Source of the DNA: G965229605 sp965229605
GTDB lineage: Bacteria; Pseudomonadota; Alphaproteobacteria; CBDDJK01
Length of the DNA stretch: 64,000 bases
Reading direction: 5' to 3'
NCBI GenBank assembly: GCA_965229605.1
Contig: OZ245892.1
Location: 62,001 to 126,000, forward strand
Part shown: piece after piece, positions 33,521 through 42,334 of the stretch
Layout: every line of letters starts with the position of its first letter
How positions within the stretch are numbered: the stretch's first letter is position 1
The notes under the pieces: generated by a model
The model's input: only the letters and a program-made list of their open reading frames with translations
Databases searched by the model: none
What the model was told of the DNA's origin: nothing
Translations under genes and position numbers: made by a program

Positions 33521-33745
33521 TTATTTCTGAAGCCCGAAATTGGCAAAACGCTTGTTAAAGCGGGCAAGCCGTCCGCCTTCAAGCACGCGACCATGACCGC
33601 CAACCCAGGCCGGGTGGCCGGATGGGTCAATATCCAGGCGCAGGACATCGCCAGCTTTCCCCCAGGTCGAGCGGGTTTTATAGCTTGATCCGTCTGTCAG
33701 AAGGACCGTAATTTCATGATAGTCGGGGTGGATATCAGCTTTCAT
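33521..33745 (-). CDS. rpmE: Ribosomal protein bL31
   Basis: 74 residues: MKADIHPDYHEITVLLTDGSSYKTRSTWG is the conserved N-terminus, SGHPAWVGG the middle, GGRLARFNKRF the end. The zinc-binding cysteines of the CxxC form are absent, so this is a zinc-independent bL31 of the kind common in alphaproteobacteria. Confidence 0.95.
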   Translation of the reverse strand: MKADIHPDYHEITVLLTDGSSYKTRSTWGKAGDVLRLDIDPSGHPAWVGGHGRVLEGGRLARFNKRFANFGLQK

Positions 33746-33795
33746 CAGTCTATTCCATCATAGAGTTTTATGCGCACAGAGTTTATTCAGCAGCG

Positions 33796-33842
33796 TTTTA
33801 TTTTGTCTGGCTACGCTATTTTATTTTTGTTTGGCTACGCCA
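33796..33842. repeat. Imperfect 23/24-bp tandem duplication
   Basis: 33796-33818 and 33819-33842 are successive copies of a T-rich unit ending GGCTACGC, differing by one added T and two changes. It lies in the 126-bp gap between dapE and rpmE. No coding or regulatory role is visible. Confidence 0.7.
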
Positions 33843-33871
33843 TATAGGATGATTGGGTAGCTTGCAAGCCG

Positions 33872-35089
33872 TTAAGTCACCTGCTGGCTGGCTGCAAAGA
33901 AATTTTTAATGGACAGAGCATAGATTTCCGCCAGTTTATGGTAATTTTCAACGGCGACAGCTTCGTCAATCTGGTGCATGGTGCGCCCGACCAGGCCAAA
34001 GTCAATGACCGGACAATAGGCCTTGATAAAGCGTGAATCAGAGGTCCCGCCTGATGTGCTAAGCTCCGGGGTTTTGCCGATGATAGTGTGGCAGGCATCG
34101 CCAATGGCTTGGGAGAGCAGGCCGGGTTCGGTCAAGAAACTTTCGCCAGAGACACGAATAGACAGGCTTATGCGTCCATCCTGCATGGCCTGCGGGTCTG
34201 CGGATTCGTCTATGGATTTAAGGGTTTTGCGCAGCAAGTCTTCCAGTGTTTTTCCGCTGTGCAGATCATTGAAGCGGATATTGAAACAGGCTTTGGCCAT
34301 GGCCGGGATGATATTGGTGACCGGGTTGCCAATATCGATGGAGCTTATTGCCAGGGTTGAGGGGTCAAAAAATGCGCTGCCATCATCAAGATGTAAATCA
34401 AGCAGGGCCTGGCAGGCGCGGACAAGGCGATGAGCCGCATTGTCAGCCAGATGCGGATAGCCGGTATGGCCCTGGGTTCCACGAACAGTGATCTCGCCAT
34501 TCAAACTGCCGCGCCGTCCAATTTTCATGGCATCGCCAAGATGGTGCGGGTTGGTAGGCTCCCCGGTGATACAGGCATCCAGCTTTTCCCCTTGTGCTGC
34601 CAGGGCCTCCAGAACCGGCTTTGTCCCGTTATGGGCCGGACCTTCTTCATCGCCGGTAATCAACAAGCTGAGGCAGCCGGGAGCCGTCCAGCCTTCCTGA
34701 TCCAGCTGGGCGATAGCCGCGATATAACAGGCGATCCCGCCTTTCATATCGGCAGACCCCCGGCCATAGAGATAGCCATCCCGGATTTCCCCGGCAAAAG
34801 GCGGCAACGACCAGGCGTTCTCGTCTCCGGGCGGGACAACATCGCTATGGCCTGCAAAACACAGATTAGGCGCGCTTTTGCCTTTTCTAACCCCGCGCGA
34901 TGCATAAAGATTGGCAACCCGGTCCTCGCCGCTGCCAAAATCCAGCCGCTGGCAGGAAAACCCCAGCGTGTTTAGCCAGTTTTCAATAGATTCAATGCCC
35001 TTCCCCTGATCGGGGGTGACGGTTTCAATCCCGATTAAAGCCTGAGCCAGCGCGACCGGATCGGCAAGATCAGTCACGCAGGAGGTCAT
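33872..35089 (-). CDS. dapE: Succinyl-diaminopimelate desuccinylase
   Basis: Zinc peptidase-family enzyme of the lysine/diaminopimelate pathway: hydrolyses N-succinyl-L,L-DAP. NLCFAGHSDVVPPGD carries the first metal histidine, GRGSADMKGGIA the bridging aspartate, and LLITGDEEGPAHNGT the catalytic and metal glutamates. The dimerisation domain (GRRGSLNGEITVRGTQGHTGYPHLADN) and the terminal TMHQIDE follow. 405 residues. Its start overlaps dapD by 20 bp; a GTG at codon 5 would shorten the overlap. Confidence 0.95.
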   Translation of the reverse strand: MTSCVTDLADPVALAQALIGIETVTPDQGKGIESIENWLNTLGFSCQRLDFGSGEDRVANLYASRGVRKGKSAPNLCFAGHSDVVPPGDENAWSLPPFAGEIRDGYLYGRGSADMKGGIACYIAAIAQLDQEGWTAPGCLSLLITGDEEGPAHNGTKPVLEALAAQGEKLDACITGEPTNPHHLGDAMKIGRRGSLNGEITVRGTQGHTGYPHLADNAAHRLVRACQALLDLHLDDGSAFFDPSTLAISSIDIGNPVTNIIPAMAKACFNIRFNDLHSGKTLEDLLRKTLKSIDESADPQAMQDGRISLSIRVSGESFLTEPGLLSQAIGDACHTIIGKTPELSTSGGTSDSRFIKAYCPVIDFGLVGRTMHQIDEAVAVENYHKLAEIYALSIKNFFAASQQVT

Positions 35090-35909
35090 TTATGGAGGTC
35101 TTGGCCCGGGTTTTCGCATCGACGCGTTTGACGATCACCGCGCAGTAAAGATTGGGGCCGGGCTGTCCATTCGCCAAAGGCTTGCCGGGCAGGGTCCCCG
35201 GCACAACAACCGAATAGGCCGGGACCCGTCCTTGCAGAATATCCCCGCTTTCCCGGTCGACAATCTTGGTCGAAGCCCCGATATAAACCCCCATGGAGAG
35301 AACCGCGCCTTCTTCAACCACCACGCCTTCGGCAACTTCGGCCCGCGCGCCAATAAAGCAATTATCCTCAATCACCACCGGCCCGGCCTGCAAAGGCTCC
35401 AGCACGCCGCCAATGCCAGCCCCGCCAGAAATATGAACATTTTTACCAATTTGTGCGCAAGAGCCAACCGTTGCCCAGGTATCAACCATGGTGCCGCTGT
35501 CCACATAGGCCCCCAGATTGACAAAACTTGGCATCAAAATAACACCCGGCGCAATATAGGCCGAATGGCGGACAATACAGTTTGGCACCGCCCGCAGCCC
35601 GGCTTCGGCAAAACGGTCTGTATCCCATCCGGCAAATTTATTCTCGACCTTGTCCCACCAGAAGGCCCCGCCCGGCCCGCCGTCAATCCGGCGCATGGGA
35701 TTAAGCCTGAACGACAGAAGCACTGCCATTTTCAGCCATTGATTGACCTGCCAGCCGGAAGCGGTTTTTTCAGCCACCCGCAATTTACCAGAATCAAGCG
35801 CATCCAGCGCGGCCTCAACCGCCCGGCGTATGTCCTGATTATCTTCGGTGAGTTTATCGCGCTCGGCAAAAGCTGTTTCGATGGTGGCCTGCATCTGGTC
35901 AGTCTGCAT
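35070..35909 (-). CDS. dapD: Tetrahydrodipicolinate N-succinyltransferase
   Basis: Succinylates tetrahydrodipicolinate in DAP synthesis. 279 residues: a helical N-terminal domain (~1-105), then a left-handed beta-helix of hexapeptide repeats (YIAPGVILMPSFVNLGAYVDSGTMVDTWATVGSCAQIG and onward) and a C-terminal VPAYSVVVPGTLP. Makes the substrate precursor for DapE, encoded directly downstream. Confidence 0.96.
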   Translation of the reverse strand: MQTDQMQATIETAFAERDKLTEDNQDIRRAVEAALDALDSGKLRVAEKTASGWQVNQWLKMAVLLSFRLNPMRRIDGGPGGAFWWDKVENKFAGWDTDRFAEAGLRAVPNCIVRHSAYIAPGVILMPSFVNLGAYVDSGTMVDTWATVGSCAQIGKNVHISGGAGIGGVLEPLQAGPVVIEDNCFIGARAEVAEGVVVEEGAVLSMGVYIGASTKIVDRESGDILQGRVPAYSVVVPGTLPGKPLANGQPGPNLYCAVIVKRVDAKTRAKTSINDLLRD

Positions 35910-35941
35910 TTTGTCCTCTCTGGTTGGTCCTTTGAAAAATG

Positions 35942-36406
35942 TTAGTTTGCATCCTCGGCAATCAAAAAGATGGCGCGGCCAAACAGGTCTTCCAGCGAAA
36001 TGGCGTCTTGCGTCTGGACAATCATATCGCCGGGGGCAAGCAGGTTTTCTGCCGGAGCATTTATTTGACCCCGCACCAGATCAAGATATTGCCCGCCCAG
36101 GATTCCATCATTGAGAATTGCAAGCCGGGAGTCATCAGGAATAGAAATCTTTTCATCAATCGTCAGGGTTACAACCGCCTGATACAGTTCCGGGTCCAGC
36201 GCAATCGCGGTGACGGTGCCAACCGGGACTCCGCCAATCCGCACGTCCGCCCCGCGCCGCAAGCCATCGGCAGCATTAAAGCGGGCCTGATACTGGACGC
36301 CCGTGTCAGTGGATTGTTTGCCAGCCAGCAAGGCCCCTGCCAGAAAAAACCCGGCAACCACCAGCACGACCATGCCCATGACGGCTTCAATGGCATTGCG
36401 TTTCAT
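35942..36406 (-). CDS. MCE/MlaD-family lipid transport protein (second copy)
   Basis: 154 residues: N-terminal membrane anchor (~7-29), then one MCE domain (~40-117) with GLRRGADVRIGGVPVGTVTAI and DDSRLAILNDGILGGQYLDLV. A C-terminal helix follows. MlaD forms hexameric rings in the periplasm that carry phospholipids between membranes. This one follows another MCE gene by about 20 bp, and the pair differ clearly in sequence. The mlaE/mlaF components are not adjacent. Confidence 0.88.
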   Translation of the reverse strand: MKRNAIEAVMGMVVLVVAGFFLAGALLAGKQSTDTGVQYQARFNAADGLRRGADVRIGGVPVGTVTAIALDPELYQAVVTLTIDEKISIPDDSRLAILNDGILGGQYLDLVRGQINAPAENLLAPGDMIVQTQDAISLEDLFGRAIFLIAEDAN

Positions 36407-36426
36407 CGCGTTTGATCCTTTTACTC

Positions 36427-36903
36427 TTATTGAGAGTTTGGAGACTGGCGGGCGGCTTCGGCCCGCTCCAGCACCAGAGTCAGCAGATTATCCAGCACGA
36501 TGGCAGGCTGGGTAAATTCAAAGTGATCGCCGTCTTCAAGAACTTCAAAGTCGCCGCCGGGAATGATTGAAAGATATTTGCCGCCAAAAAGCCCGGCCGA
36601 GATAATTTTAATCGAGCTGTCATAGGGGATATCGATTGCCTTGTCTATTTGAAGGACAGCTTCCGGTCGTTCAGTTTCGGGGGAAAGGCGAACAGATTGC
36701 ACGGTGCCGACGTCAATACCGGCCAGCATGACCGGGCTGCCAGCCGCAATCCCGTCAAGGCGCAGAAACTGGGCAAGCAGCTGATAGCTGTTTTGATTGC
36801 CGCCTTTATTGGCGGAGAACTGCCCGCTGAAAAAGACCAGCCCGATCAGCCCAAGGGTCAGGCACAGTCCGATCAGAAGGTGCCGTTTTTCTTCCAGACG
36901 CAT
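36427..36903 (-). CDS. MCE/MlaD-family lipid transport protein (first copy)
   Basis: 158 residues. Membrane anchor at ~7-27, MCE domain with LDGIAAGSPVMLAGIDVGTVQSVRL and SSIKIISAGLFGGKYLSIIPGG. The helical tail (LDNLLTLVLERAEAARQ) is predicted to form the tunnel stem of the ring. With the downstream gene it could form a mixed MCE complex. Follows the NDUFA12-like gene by 29 bp, a frequent alphaproteobacterial arrangement. Confidence 0.9.
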   Translation of the reverse strand: MRLEEKRHLLIGLCLTLGLIGLVFFSGQFSANKGGNQNSYQLLAQFLRLDGIAAGSPVMLAGIDVGTVQSVRLSPETERPEAVLQIDKAIDIPYDSSIKIISAGLFGGKYLSIIPGGDFEVLEDGDHFEFTQPAIVLDNLLTLVLERAEAARQSPNSQ

Positions 36904-36932
36904 CAGGCTTTAGCCTTTAAATGGAAGGCCGC

Positions 36933-37310
36933 TCATTTGGCTTTTGCGGGATTTGTTGGCTTCCAGGCTTGATAATCGCCAGTCGCCTTGGGACGCTGTG
37001 ACTCTTGATAAAGATGGCCAGAAGGCCGCCAGGCGCGGGCATCGCCGGTATAATTAGGCTCCCGCTTTTTTTGCCATCTATGCGAAAAATCCTCATTTGC
37101 CGGAAAATCCTCAGCCGTATAATGCAGCCAGTTATAATGGCTTGTCGGGATCAGGCTGGGCTCGGCATCCTTTCCGGCATAGACAATCCACCGCCGCCGC
37201 CGTCCTGTGGCCGGAGCCCGTTTGTGCTGGTAATAACGATTGCCGTGCGAATCTACGCCAACCAGTTGCCCGCTTAAAAATGTGATGAGCCGCGTTATTG
37301 CGTTCGCCAT
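36933..37310 (-). CDS. NDUFA12-type complex I accessory subunit
   Basis: 125-residue homologue of the mitochondrial B17.2 subunit of NADH:ubiquinone oxidoreductase, a supernumerary subunit shared by alphaproteobacteria and mitochondria. LVGVDSHGNRYYQ, RRRRWIVYAGKDAEPSLIPTSHYNWLHY and PNYTGDARAWRPSGHLYQ are family hallmarks. The nuo operon is not in the window, as usual for this subunit. Confidence 0.93.
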   Translation of the reverse strand: MANAITRLITFLSGQLVGVDSHGNRYYQHKRAPATGRRRRWIVYAGKDAEPSLIPTSHYNWLHYTAEDFPANEDFSHRWQKKREPNYTGDARAWRPSGHLYQESQRPKATGDYQAWKPTNPAKAK

Positions 37311-37333
37311 TTTATCCTCGTTTACTTATTCTA

Positions 37334-38644
37334 TTACTTGCGTAAAAAATTTGGTACCTGATTGGTACTGCCAAAGGGAATATTCTCGGCGGGGATCAGG
37401 TCTGTGGTTTCTTTGGTCGCTCTTCTCGCTGGGTTTTCAGATTTAGGCTGTTTTTCTTGAGGTTTTTTTCGTTCAGGATGGACTGTTCCCGCTTTTGAAA
37501 CAGGCCCCGCTTTTGAAACAGGAATAGACCGGCCTGTCAATTCTTCTATCGCCCCGATAAATTTATCATCAAGCGGGGTGGCAAATGTAATGGCGGTGCC
37601 GGTGCGCCCGGCCCGTCCGGTGCGGCCAATGCGATGGACATAATCTTCAGGATGAGTCGGCACATCATAATTGATGACATGGCTGACGGACGGGATATCA
37701 AGACCCCGCGCCGCAACATCGGAACAGACCAGAATACGCACCCGCCCGGCCTTAAAATCCTCAAGACAAGCCAGACGGCGGTATTGATCCATATCGCCAT
37801 GCAAAGCCCCGGCAGCCACCCCCTGTTTGCTCAAGGCGGTGGCCAGATTGGCAGTCTCGCGCTTGCGGTTACAAAAAATCAGGGCATTATCAATATCTGA
37901 ATCATCCAGGATCGCATCCAGGGCCCCGCGCTTCTTGCGGCTATCCTGCAAATGAACAAGCGATTGCGTGATCCGGTCAACCGGAGTCGCTGGCGGAGCC
38001 ACCGTGATTTCCCGCGGGCTGTTCAGGAATTTTTCCGCCAGCTTGCGAATTTCAGGCGGCATGGTGGCAGAAAACATCAAGGTTTGGCGTTGCGGCGGCA
38101 CCATGCCTAAAATACGCTCGACATCCGGGATAAAGCCCATGTCCAGCATCCGGTCGGCTTCATCAATAATGAAAATCTGAACATCGCCGAGCAGGACTTT
38201 TCCGCGTGAAATATGGTCAAGCAACCGTCCCGGCGTAGCAATCAGGACATCGACCCCGCGATTGAGTTTTGCATCCTGTTCGCCAAAAGCAACCCCGCCG
38301 ATCAAAAGCGCCATGGTCAGGTTTTGATATTTGCCATAGCGTTCAAAATTATCCGCAATCTGTGCGGCCAGCTCCCGGGTTGGCGTGATAATGACCGAAC
38401 GTGGCATCCGTGCCTTTGCCCGTCCCCCGGCCAGGATATCCAGCATTGGCAGCGTGAAAGAGGCAGTCTTTCCAGTCCCGGTTTGCGCACAGCCCAGAAT
38501 ATCGCGCTGCATCAAAATCGCCGGAATCGCCTTGGTCTGAATCGGGGTTGGCTCTTGATAGCCGGATTCTTGAAGGGCCTGTAAAAGCGGCTCACTTAAC
38601 CCTAAATCGTAAAACCCGCCCTGTTGAATGCTGCTGTCGTTCAT
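37334..38644 (-). CDS. DEAD-box RNA helicase (RhlE-like)
   Basis: 436 residues with the full motif set: Q motif GYQEPTPIQTKAIP, motif I AQTGTGKTASF, TPTRELAAQ, TPGRLLDH, DEADRMLDMGF, SATMP, then CSDVAARGLDIP and HRIGRTGRAGRTG. The C-terminal ~50 residues are basic and Pro/Lys-rich, containing a short PVSKAGPVSKAG duplication. Likely in ribosome biogenesis or cold-adapted RNA unwinding. ATG at 38644 chosen over a TTG two codons upstream. Confidence 0.93.
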   Translation of the reverse strand: MNDSSIQQGGFYDLGLSEPLLQALQESGYQEPTPIQTKAIPAILMQRDILGCAQTGTGKTASFTLPMLDILAGGRAKARMPRSVIITPTRELAAQIADNFERYGKYQNLTMALLIGGVAFGEQDAKLNRGVDVLIATPGRLLDHISRGKVLLGDVQIFIIDEADRMLDMGFIPDVERILGMVPPQRQTLMFSATMPPEIRKLAEKFLNSPREITVAPPATPVDRITQSLVHLQDSRKKRGALDAILDDSDIDNALIFCNRKRETANLATALSKQGVAAGALHGDMDQYRRLACLEDFKAGRVRILVCSDVAARGLDIPSVSHVINYDVPTHPEDYVHRIGRTGRAGRTGTAITFATPLDDKFIGAIEELTGRSIPVSKAGPVSKAGTVHPERKKPQEKQPKSENPARRATKETTDLIPAENIPFGSTNQVPNFLRK

Positions 38645-38658
38645 CCGCAAATCCAGGC

Positions 38659-39894
38659 TTAAGCAGCGGTTTTTGTATTGCTGGAATCCTGATCACAAAT
38701 AACTTTCATGGCCAGCAATTCATCCAGAATATGGTCACAGTCACTGCCCGGCAAATGGGCAAACTGATCCATAAAATCGGCACGGGAGAAATTCTTTTTC
38801 TGAACCACCCAGCGGGTTGTATCCACCCGGTTGGGGGGAATGGCGATGGTGCCGCCGGGTCCTGTCAGCCGGACCTGGCCTTTATCCTCGGAAATTGTAA
38901 AACCACCGGTCAGAGCAAATTTTCTGTCAGCAATTTGCACGGGAAGCGAAATCCCGCCGCGTGGATAGCGCCAGTTTTGCTGCCAGGCCGTAATATCCTG
39001 TGCAAATTCGGGGCTTTCTGCCAGCGAAAGAAAAGTCTGTCCAAGGGTGCGCAGGTGGTTTTGCAAGGCTTTCACCCCGTCTTGCGTGCGCGGCAGGTTT
39101 TGGCGGAAGAGGCTTTGATCAACCAGTCGATCAGCGGCAAGCTCCAGTATATCAAGGCCAATCACCGAGGTCACCCCGAAAGCGATATGGACAGTCCCGT
39201 CGGAGGAAGCGAGCGCATCATGATATTGCCCGCGCGGGATATAAAGCAAATCGCCGGGCTGCAAGGTGACATCAAGTGCGATATCGCCGCGCCGTTGTTC
39301 GTGGGCTTTATCGCTATGAATATTGGGGGTATAGCGGCGGTGGCGGATGGGCCAGTCATCGCGCTGATGATAGACTTTCCAGCGTTTTTGCCCCAGAACA
39401 TGCAGGGCAAAGACATCATGGGTATCATAATGGCTGTTGAAGGCTTGCCGTTGCCGCCAGGAACAATAGAGGTTAGCCTGTGCCTTGCCATCAAGAGCAT
39501 CTTCAAGGATTCCTGAAACCCGGCGCAGGCCGGGGGTTAAACAATCAATATCATTGGCAATCAGGGAGGCTCCGCGCTCCAGCCAGCCCATAACCCGCTG
39601 TGCAACGGGCTGCATCTGGGTCTGTTTGTTGCGATCAGGGGTTGGCTGGCAATATTCTGCGGGCGGCAGGAGTTGGCGGTCAAGGACCAGTTGCAAGCTG
39701 CTGCCGGACCAGATGACATTCTGGTTCAGCATATCGCTTAGTCCCTGCCAGTCGGGGAGTTCGGCTATTTTATCGATTTTTTTAGCAGAGTCTTTTGCCG
39801 GGATATAAAGCGGCTTTTTGCCATAATAGTCTGCAAAGAATGTTGCGGGGTCGATTGGCGCGATAAGGTCTGCAAAAGTGGCTGGTATTTTCAT
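38659..39894 (-). CDS. JmjC/cupin 2-oxoglutarate oxygenase, RoxA (YcfD)-like
   Basis: 411 residues, cupin-4 family. Iron ligands are visible as H155-x-D157 in FNSHYDTHDVFALHVLGQKRW and a distal H225 in YIPRGQYHDAL. The C-terminal dimerisation/winged-helix region follows (~250-400). YcfD/RoxA hydroxylates an arginine of ribosomal protein uL16; this gene is likely a ribosomal oxygenase, but the substrate is inferred from family only. 14 bp upstream of the helicase gene and probably cotranscribed with it. Confidence 0.87.
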   Translation of the reverse strand: MKIPATFADLIAPIDPATFFADYYGKKPLYIPAKDSAKKIDKIAELPDWQGLSDMLNQNVIWSGSSLQLVLDRQLLPPAEYCQPTPDRNKQTQMQPVAQRVMGWLERGASLIANDIDCLTPGLRRVSGILEDALDGKAQANLYCSWRQRQAFNSHYDTHDVFALHVLGQKRWKVYHQRDDWPIRHRRYTPNIHSDKAHEQRRGDIALDVTLQPGDLLYIPRGQYHDALASSDGTVHIAFGVTSVIGLDILELAADRLVDQSLFRQNLPRTQDGVKALQNHLRTLGQTFLSLAESPEFAQDITAWQQNWRYPRGGISLPVQIADRKFALTGGFTISEDKGQVRLTGPGGTIAIPPNRVDTTRWVVQKKNFSRADFMDQFAHLPGSDCDHILDELLAMKVICDQDSSNTKTAA

Positions 39895-39941
39895 ATGCTT
39901 GTCTATAGCGGAGTTTTAACGCCGATAAAAGGATAATTCCG

Positions 39942-39955
39942 AGGGTCAGGACCCT
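39942..39955. repeat. Solo MITE-end palindrome
   Basis: AGGGTCAGGACCCT is a 14-bp perfect match to the outer palindromic end of the MITE family, with TA directly to its right (TAATG) but GA to its left. It lies alone in the gap between the oxygenase and gltX. It could be a leftover end or an excision footprint, or chance. Confidence 0.5.
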
Positions 39956-40023
39956 AATGATAGACATTTTGCCTCAAGTATCATAAAGCAGAGCCTGTTT
40001 TATTTTGCCGAAGAGGTTTTTTG

Positions 40024-41457
40024 ATGACTGTAACGGTTCGCTTTGCGCCTTCTCCGACTGGATTTCTGCATATAGGCGGGGCGCGCACGGCTTTGTTTAA
40101 CTTTCTTTTTGCCCGTCATCATGGGGGGCGTTATGTCTTGCGGATTGAGGACACGGACCGGGCGCGTTCAACGCCAGAGGCGGTGAGGGCTATTCTTGAC
40201 GGGTTGGCCTGGCTGGGGCTTGAAGGCGATGAGGCCCCGGTTTATCAGTCGCATGGTCTGAGCCGTCATCAGGAAATTGCGCATCAGCTGTTAAAGAACG
40301 GGCAAGCCTACCGCTGTTATTGCACCCCTGAAGAGCTGGAGGACATGCGCAGCACCGCTTTGGCCGAGGGAAGACGCCCTGGCTATGACCGGCGGTGGCG
40401 AGACCGTGATTCGGCAGACCAACCGGATAACCAGCCCTTTACCATTCGCATTAAAATGCCGCTTGCCGGCGAAAGCACGCTGGAGGATCTGGTGCAAGGA
40501 CCGGTTACCATTGCCCATGACCAGCTGGATGATTTTGTTCTTCTACGGGCAGATGGCACCCCGACCTATATGCTGTCGGTTGTTGTTGATGACCATGATA
40601 TGGGGATCACCCATATTATAAGGGGAGACGATCATTTAACCAATGCGCACCGCCAGTTTCATTTAACCCGTGCGGCGGGCTGGGAACCTCCGCAATTTGC
40701 CCATATTCCCCTGATACATGGGCCGGACGGGGCCAAATTGTCAAAACGGCACGGTGCGCTTGGCGTTGAAAGCTATCGGGAGATGGGTTATCTGCCCGAA
40801 GCCTTAAAGAATTATCTTTTGCGTCTGGGCTGGTCCTATGGTGATGAGGAAATTATTTCCGAGAAAGATGCCATCGCCTGGTTTTCGCTTGAGCGGGTTG
40901 GCCGCGCCCCGGCCCGTTTTGACTTTGACAAGCTGGAAAATCTCAATGGCCATTATCTGCGCCTTTCTGATGAAGGGCGGCTGGTTGATCTTGTGCGCCA
41001 GCACTTGCACGATACGCCCGATATCAAGGATGCGCTTGATGATCCGGTGGTTATGGATCGCCTGACCCGTGGCATGGAAGGCTTAAAGCCGCGTGCGGCA
41101 ACGGTGACAGAGTTGGCTGATAATGCACTGATCTATATCGTCCGCCCGGACTATGGCAAGGTATCGGACAAAACTTTAAAACTTCTGCACCAGCTTGCCG
41201 GGGATGAGAATATAAAATCGCTTTGCGCTGAACTGGAAGCCCTTGACCCGTGGAATACAGACAGGATAGAAGATTTTCTGCGCGAGACAGCCAAGGCGCA
41301 AGATATCGGGCTTGGGAAGCTGGCCCAGCCTTTGCGGGCGGCTGTGACAGGGCGTGATCAGTCCCCCGGTCTTTTTGAGGTCATGAGCGTGCTTGGAAAA
41401 AGCGAATGTTTGGCACGAATTGAAATGGCCCTGACGTGGGTTAACAATCATGGCTAA
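40024..41457 (+). CDS. gltX: Glutamyl-tRNA synthetase
   Basis: Charges tRNA-Glu. The HIGH-type motif lies in FAPSPTGFLHIGGARTALFN (~7-26), and the KMSKS-type motif is KLSKRHG near 238. The anticodon-binding C-terminal helical domain is complete. 477 residues. ATG at 40024 has AAGAGG seven bases upstream. The last codons overlap the chorismate mutase gene by 8 bp. No second gltX is visible in this window. Confidence 0.97.
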   Translation: MTVTVRFAPSPTGFLHIGGARTALFNFLFARHHGGRYVLRIEDTDRARSTPEAVRAILDGLAWLGLEGDEAPVYQSHGLSRHQEIAHQLLKNGQAYRCYCTPEELEDMRSTALAEGRRPGYDRRWRDRDSADQPDNQPFTIRIKMPLAGESTLEDLVQGPVTIAHDQLDDFVLLRADGTPTYMLSVVVDDHDMGITHIIRGDDHLTNAHRQFHLTRAAGWEPPQFAHIPLIHGPDGAKLSKRHGALGVESYREMGYLPEALKNYLLRLGWSYGDEEIISEKDAIAWFSLERVGRAPARFDFDKLENLNGHYLRLSDEGRLVDLVRQHLHDTPDIKDALDDPVVMDRLTRGMEGLKPRAATVTELADNALIYIVRPDYGKVSDKTLKLLHQLAGDENIKSLCAELEALDPWNTDRIEDFLRETAKAQDIGLGKLAQPLRAAVTGRDQSPGLFEVMSVLGKSECLARIEMALTWVNNHG

Positions 41458-42334
41458 ACCGACCAGGCTGGAGGCGTTGCGGGAGCATATTGATCAGCTG
41501 GATGATCAAATCCATGATTTGATTATGCAACGCTGGACGATTGTATCGGACATCAACCGCCAGAAGTCGCAACAAAAGTCACAAGCTGAAACAACCACCC
41601 TTTTGCCGATTCGTCCGGAGCGCGAAGCCAGCATGTATCGCCGCCTGGCTGCGCGGCATAAAGGCCCGTTTGAGCTTTCTGCTCTATTTCGCATGTGGCA
41701 AGAGATGATTGCCTGTTATACCCAGCTTCAATCGCCCTTTGAGGTGGCGGTTGTGGTCAACGAGAACCGCCATGCTTTATGGGACCTGGCCCGGGACCGT
41801 TTTGGTCATACGACTCCGCTGACTCGCTGTGCAACGGCCCGCGAGTGTTTGAATCTGGTGAGTGAAGCTCCGAATATGCTGGCGGTTCTGCCTTTCCCGG
41901 TCTGGAGTCATGAAGACGACCCATGGTGGACACATCTGACAACCAACCCCGACATGCAGGTGGTGATGCATCTGCCGTTTTTTGAAAGCGGCAGTATTCG
42001 TATGGGGGTGGATGATGCTGAAAGCCCGCGCGCCCTGGTGGTGGCAAGGTCAAAGGCTGCCCGCAGCGGTTATGACCGCAGTTTGCTTATTGTTGAAAGT
42101 GACCCGGATATAAGCCGCAGCGGATTGGTTGAAGCGGTTAATGGGCTTAAACCCTCGGCACAGGTTCTTGCTATCGGGCCAGACAATGAAGTGCTGGTTG
42201 AAGTCACCGGTTTTGTGACCTCAACCCATCTGACGGTGATGGAGAAAAATCTGGCGCCTTTCTGCCGCAATCTTCATTTTGTTGGGTCCTATCAGACTGG
42301 CTTGTCGCTTGAAGAGGATTTATCTGGCGCATGA
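41450..42334 (+). CDS. Chorismate mutase with degenerate prephenate-dehydratase-like C-terminus
   Basis: Residues ~5-92 are an AroQ-type chorismate mutase (LREHIDQLDDQIHDLIMQRW, then RPEREASMYRRLA), with the active-site arginines and lysine in place. After this, ~97-200 resembles the second half of prephenate dehydratase: DAESPRALVVARSKAARSGYDRSLL corresponds to the TRF-containing segment and the lead-in to ACT, but the catalytic TRF reads PRA (193-195). The final ~75 residues look like an ACT domain ending FVGSYQ, without an ESRP motif. So it makes prephenate, but probably not phenylpyruvate. 294 residues against ~370 for a full P-protein. Coupled to hisC by a 4-bp overlap. Confidence 0.82.
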   Translation: MAKPTRLEALREHIDQLDDQIHDLIMQRWTIVSDINRQKSQQKSQAETTTLLPIRPEREASMYRRLAARHKGPFELSALFRMWQEMIACYTQLQSPFEVAVVVNENRHALWDLARDRFGHTTPLTRCATARECLNLVSEAPNMLAVLPFPVWSHEDDPWWTHLTTNPDMQVVMHLPFFESGSIRMGVDDAESPRALVVARSKAARSGYDRSLLIVESDPDISRSGLVEAVNGLKPSAQVLAIGPDNEVLVEVTGFVTSTHLTVMEKNLAPFCRNLHFVGSYQTGLSLEEDLSGA

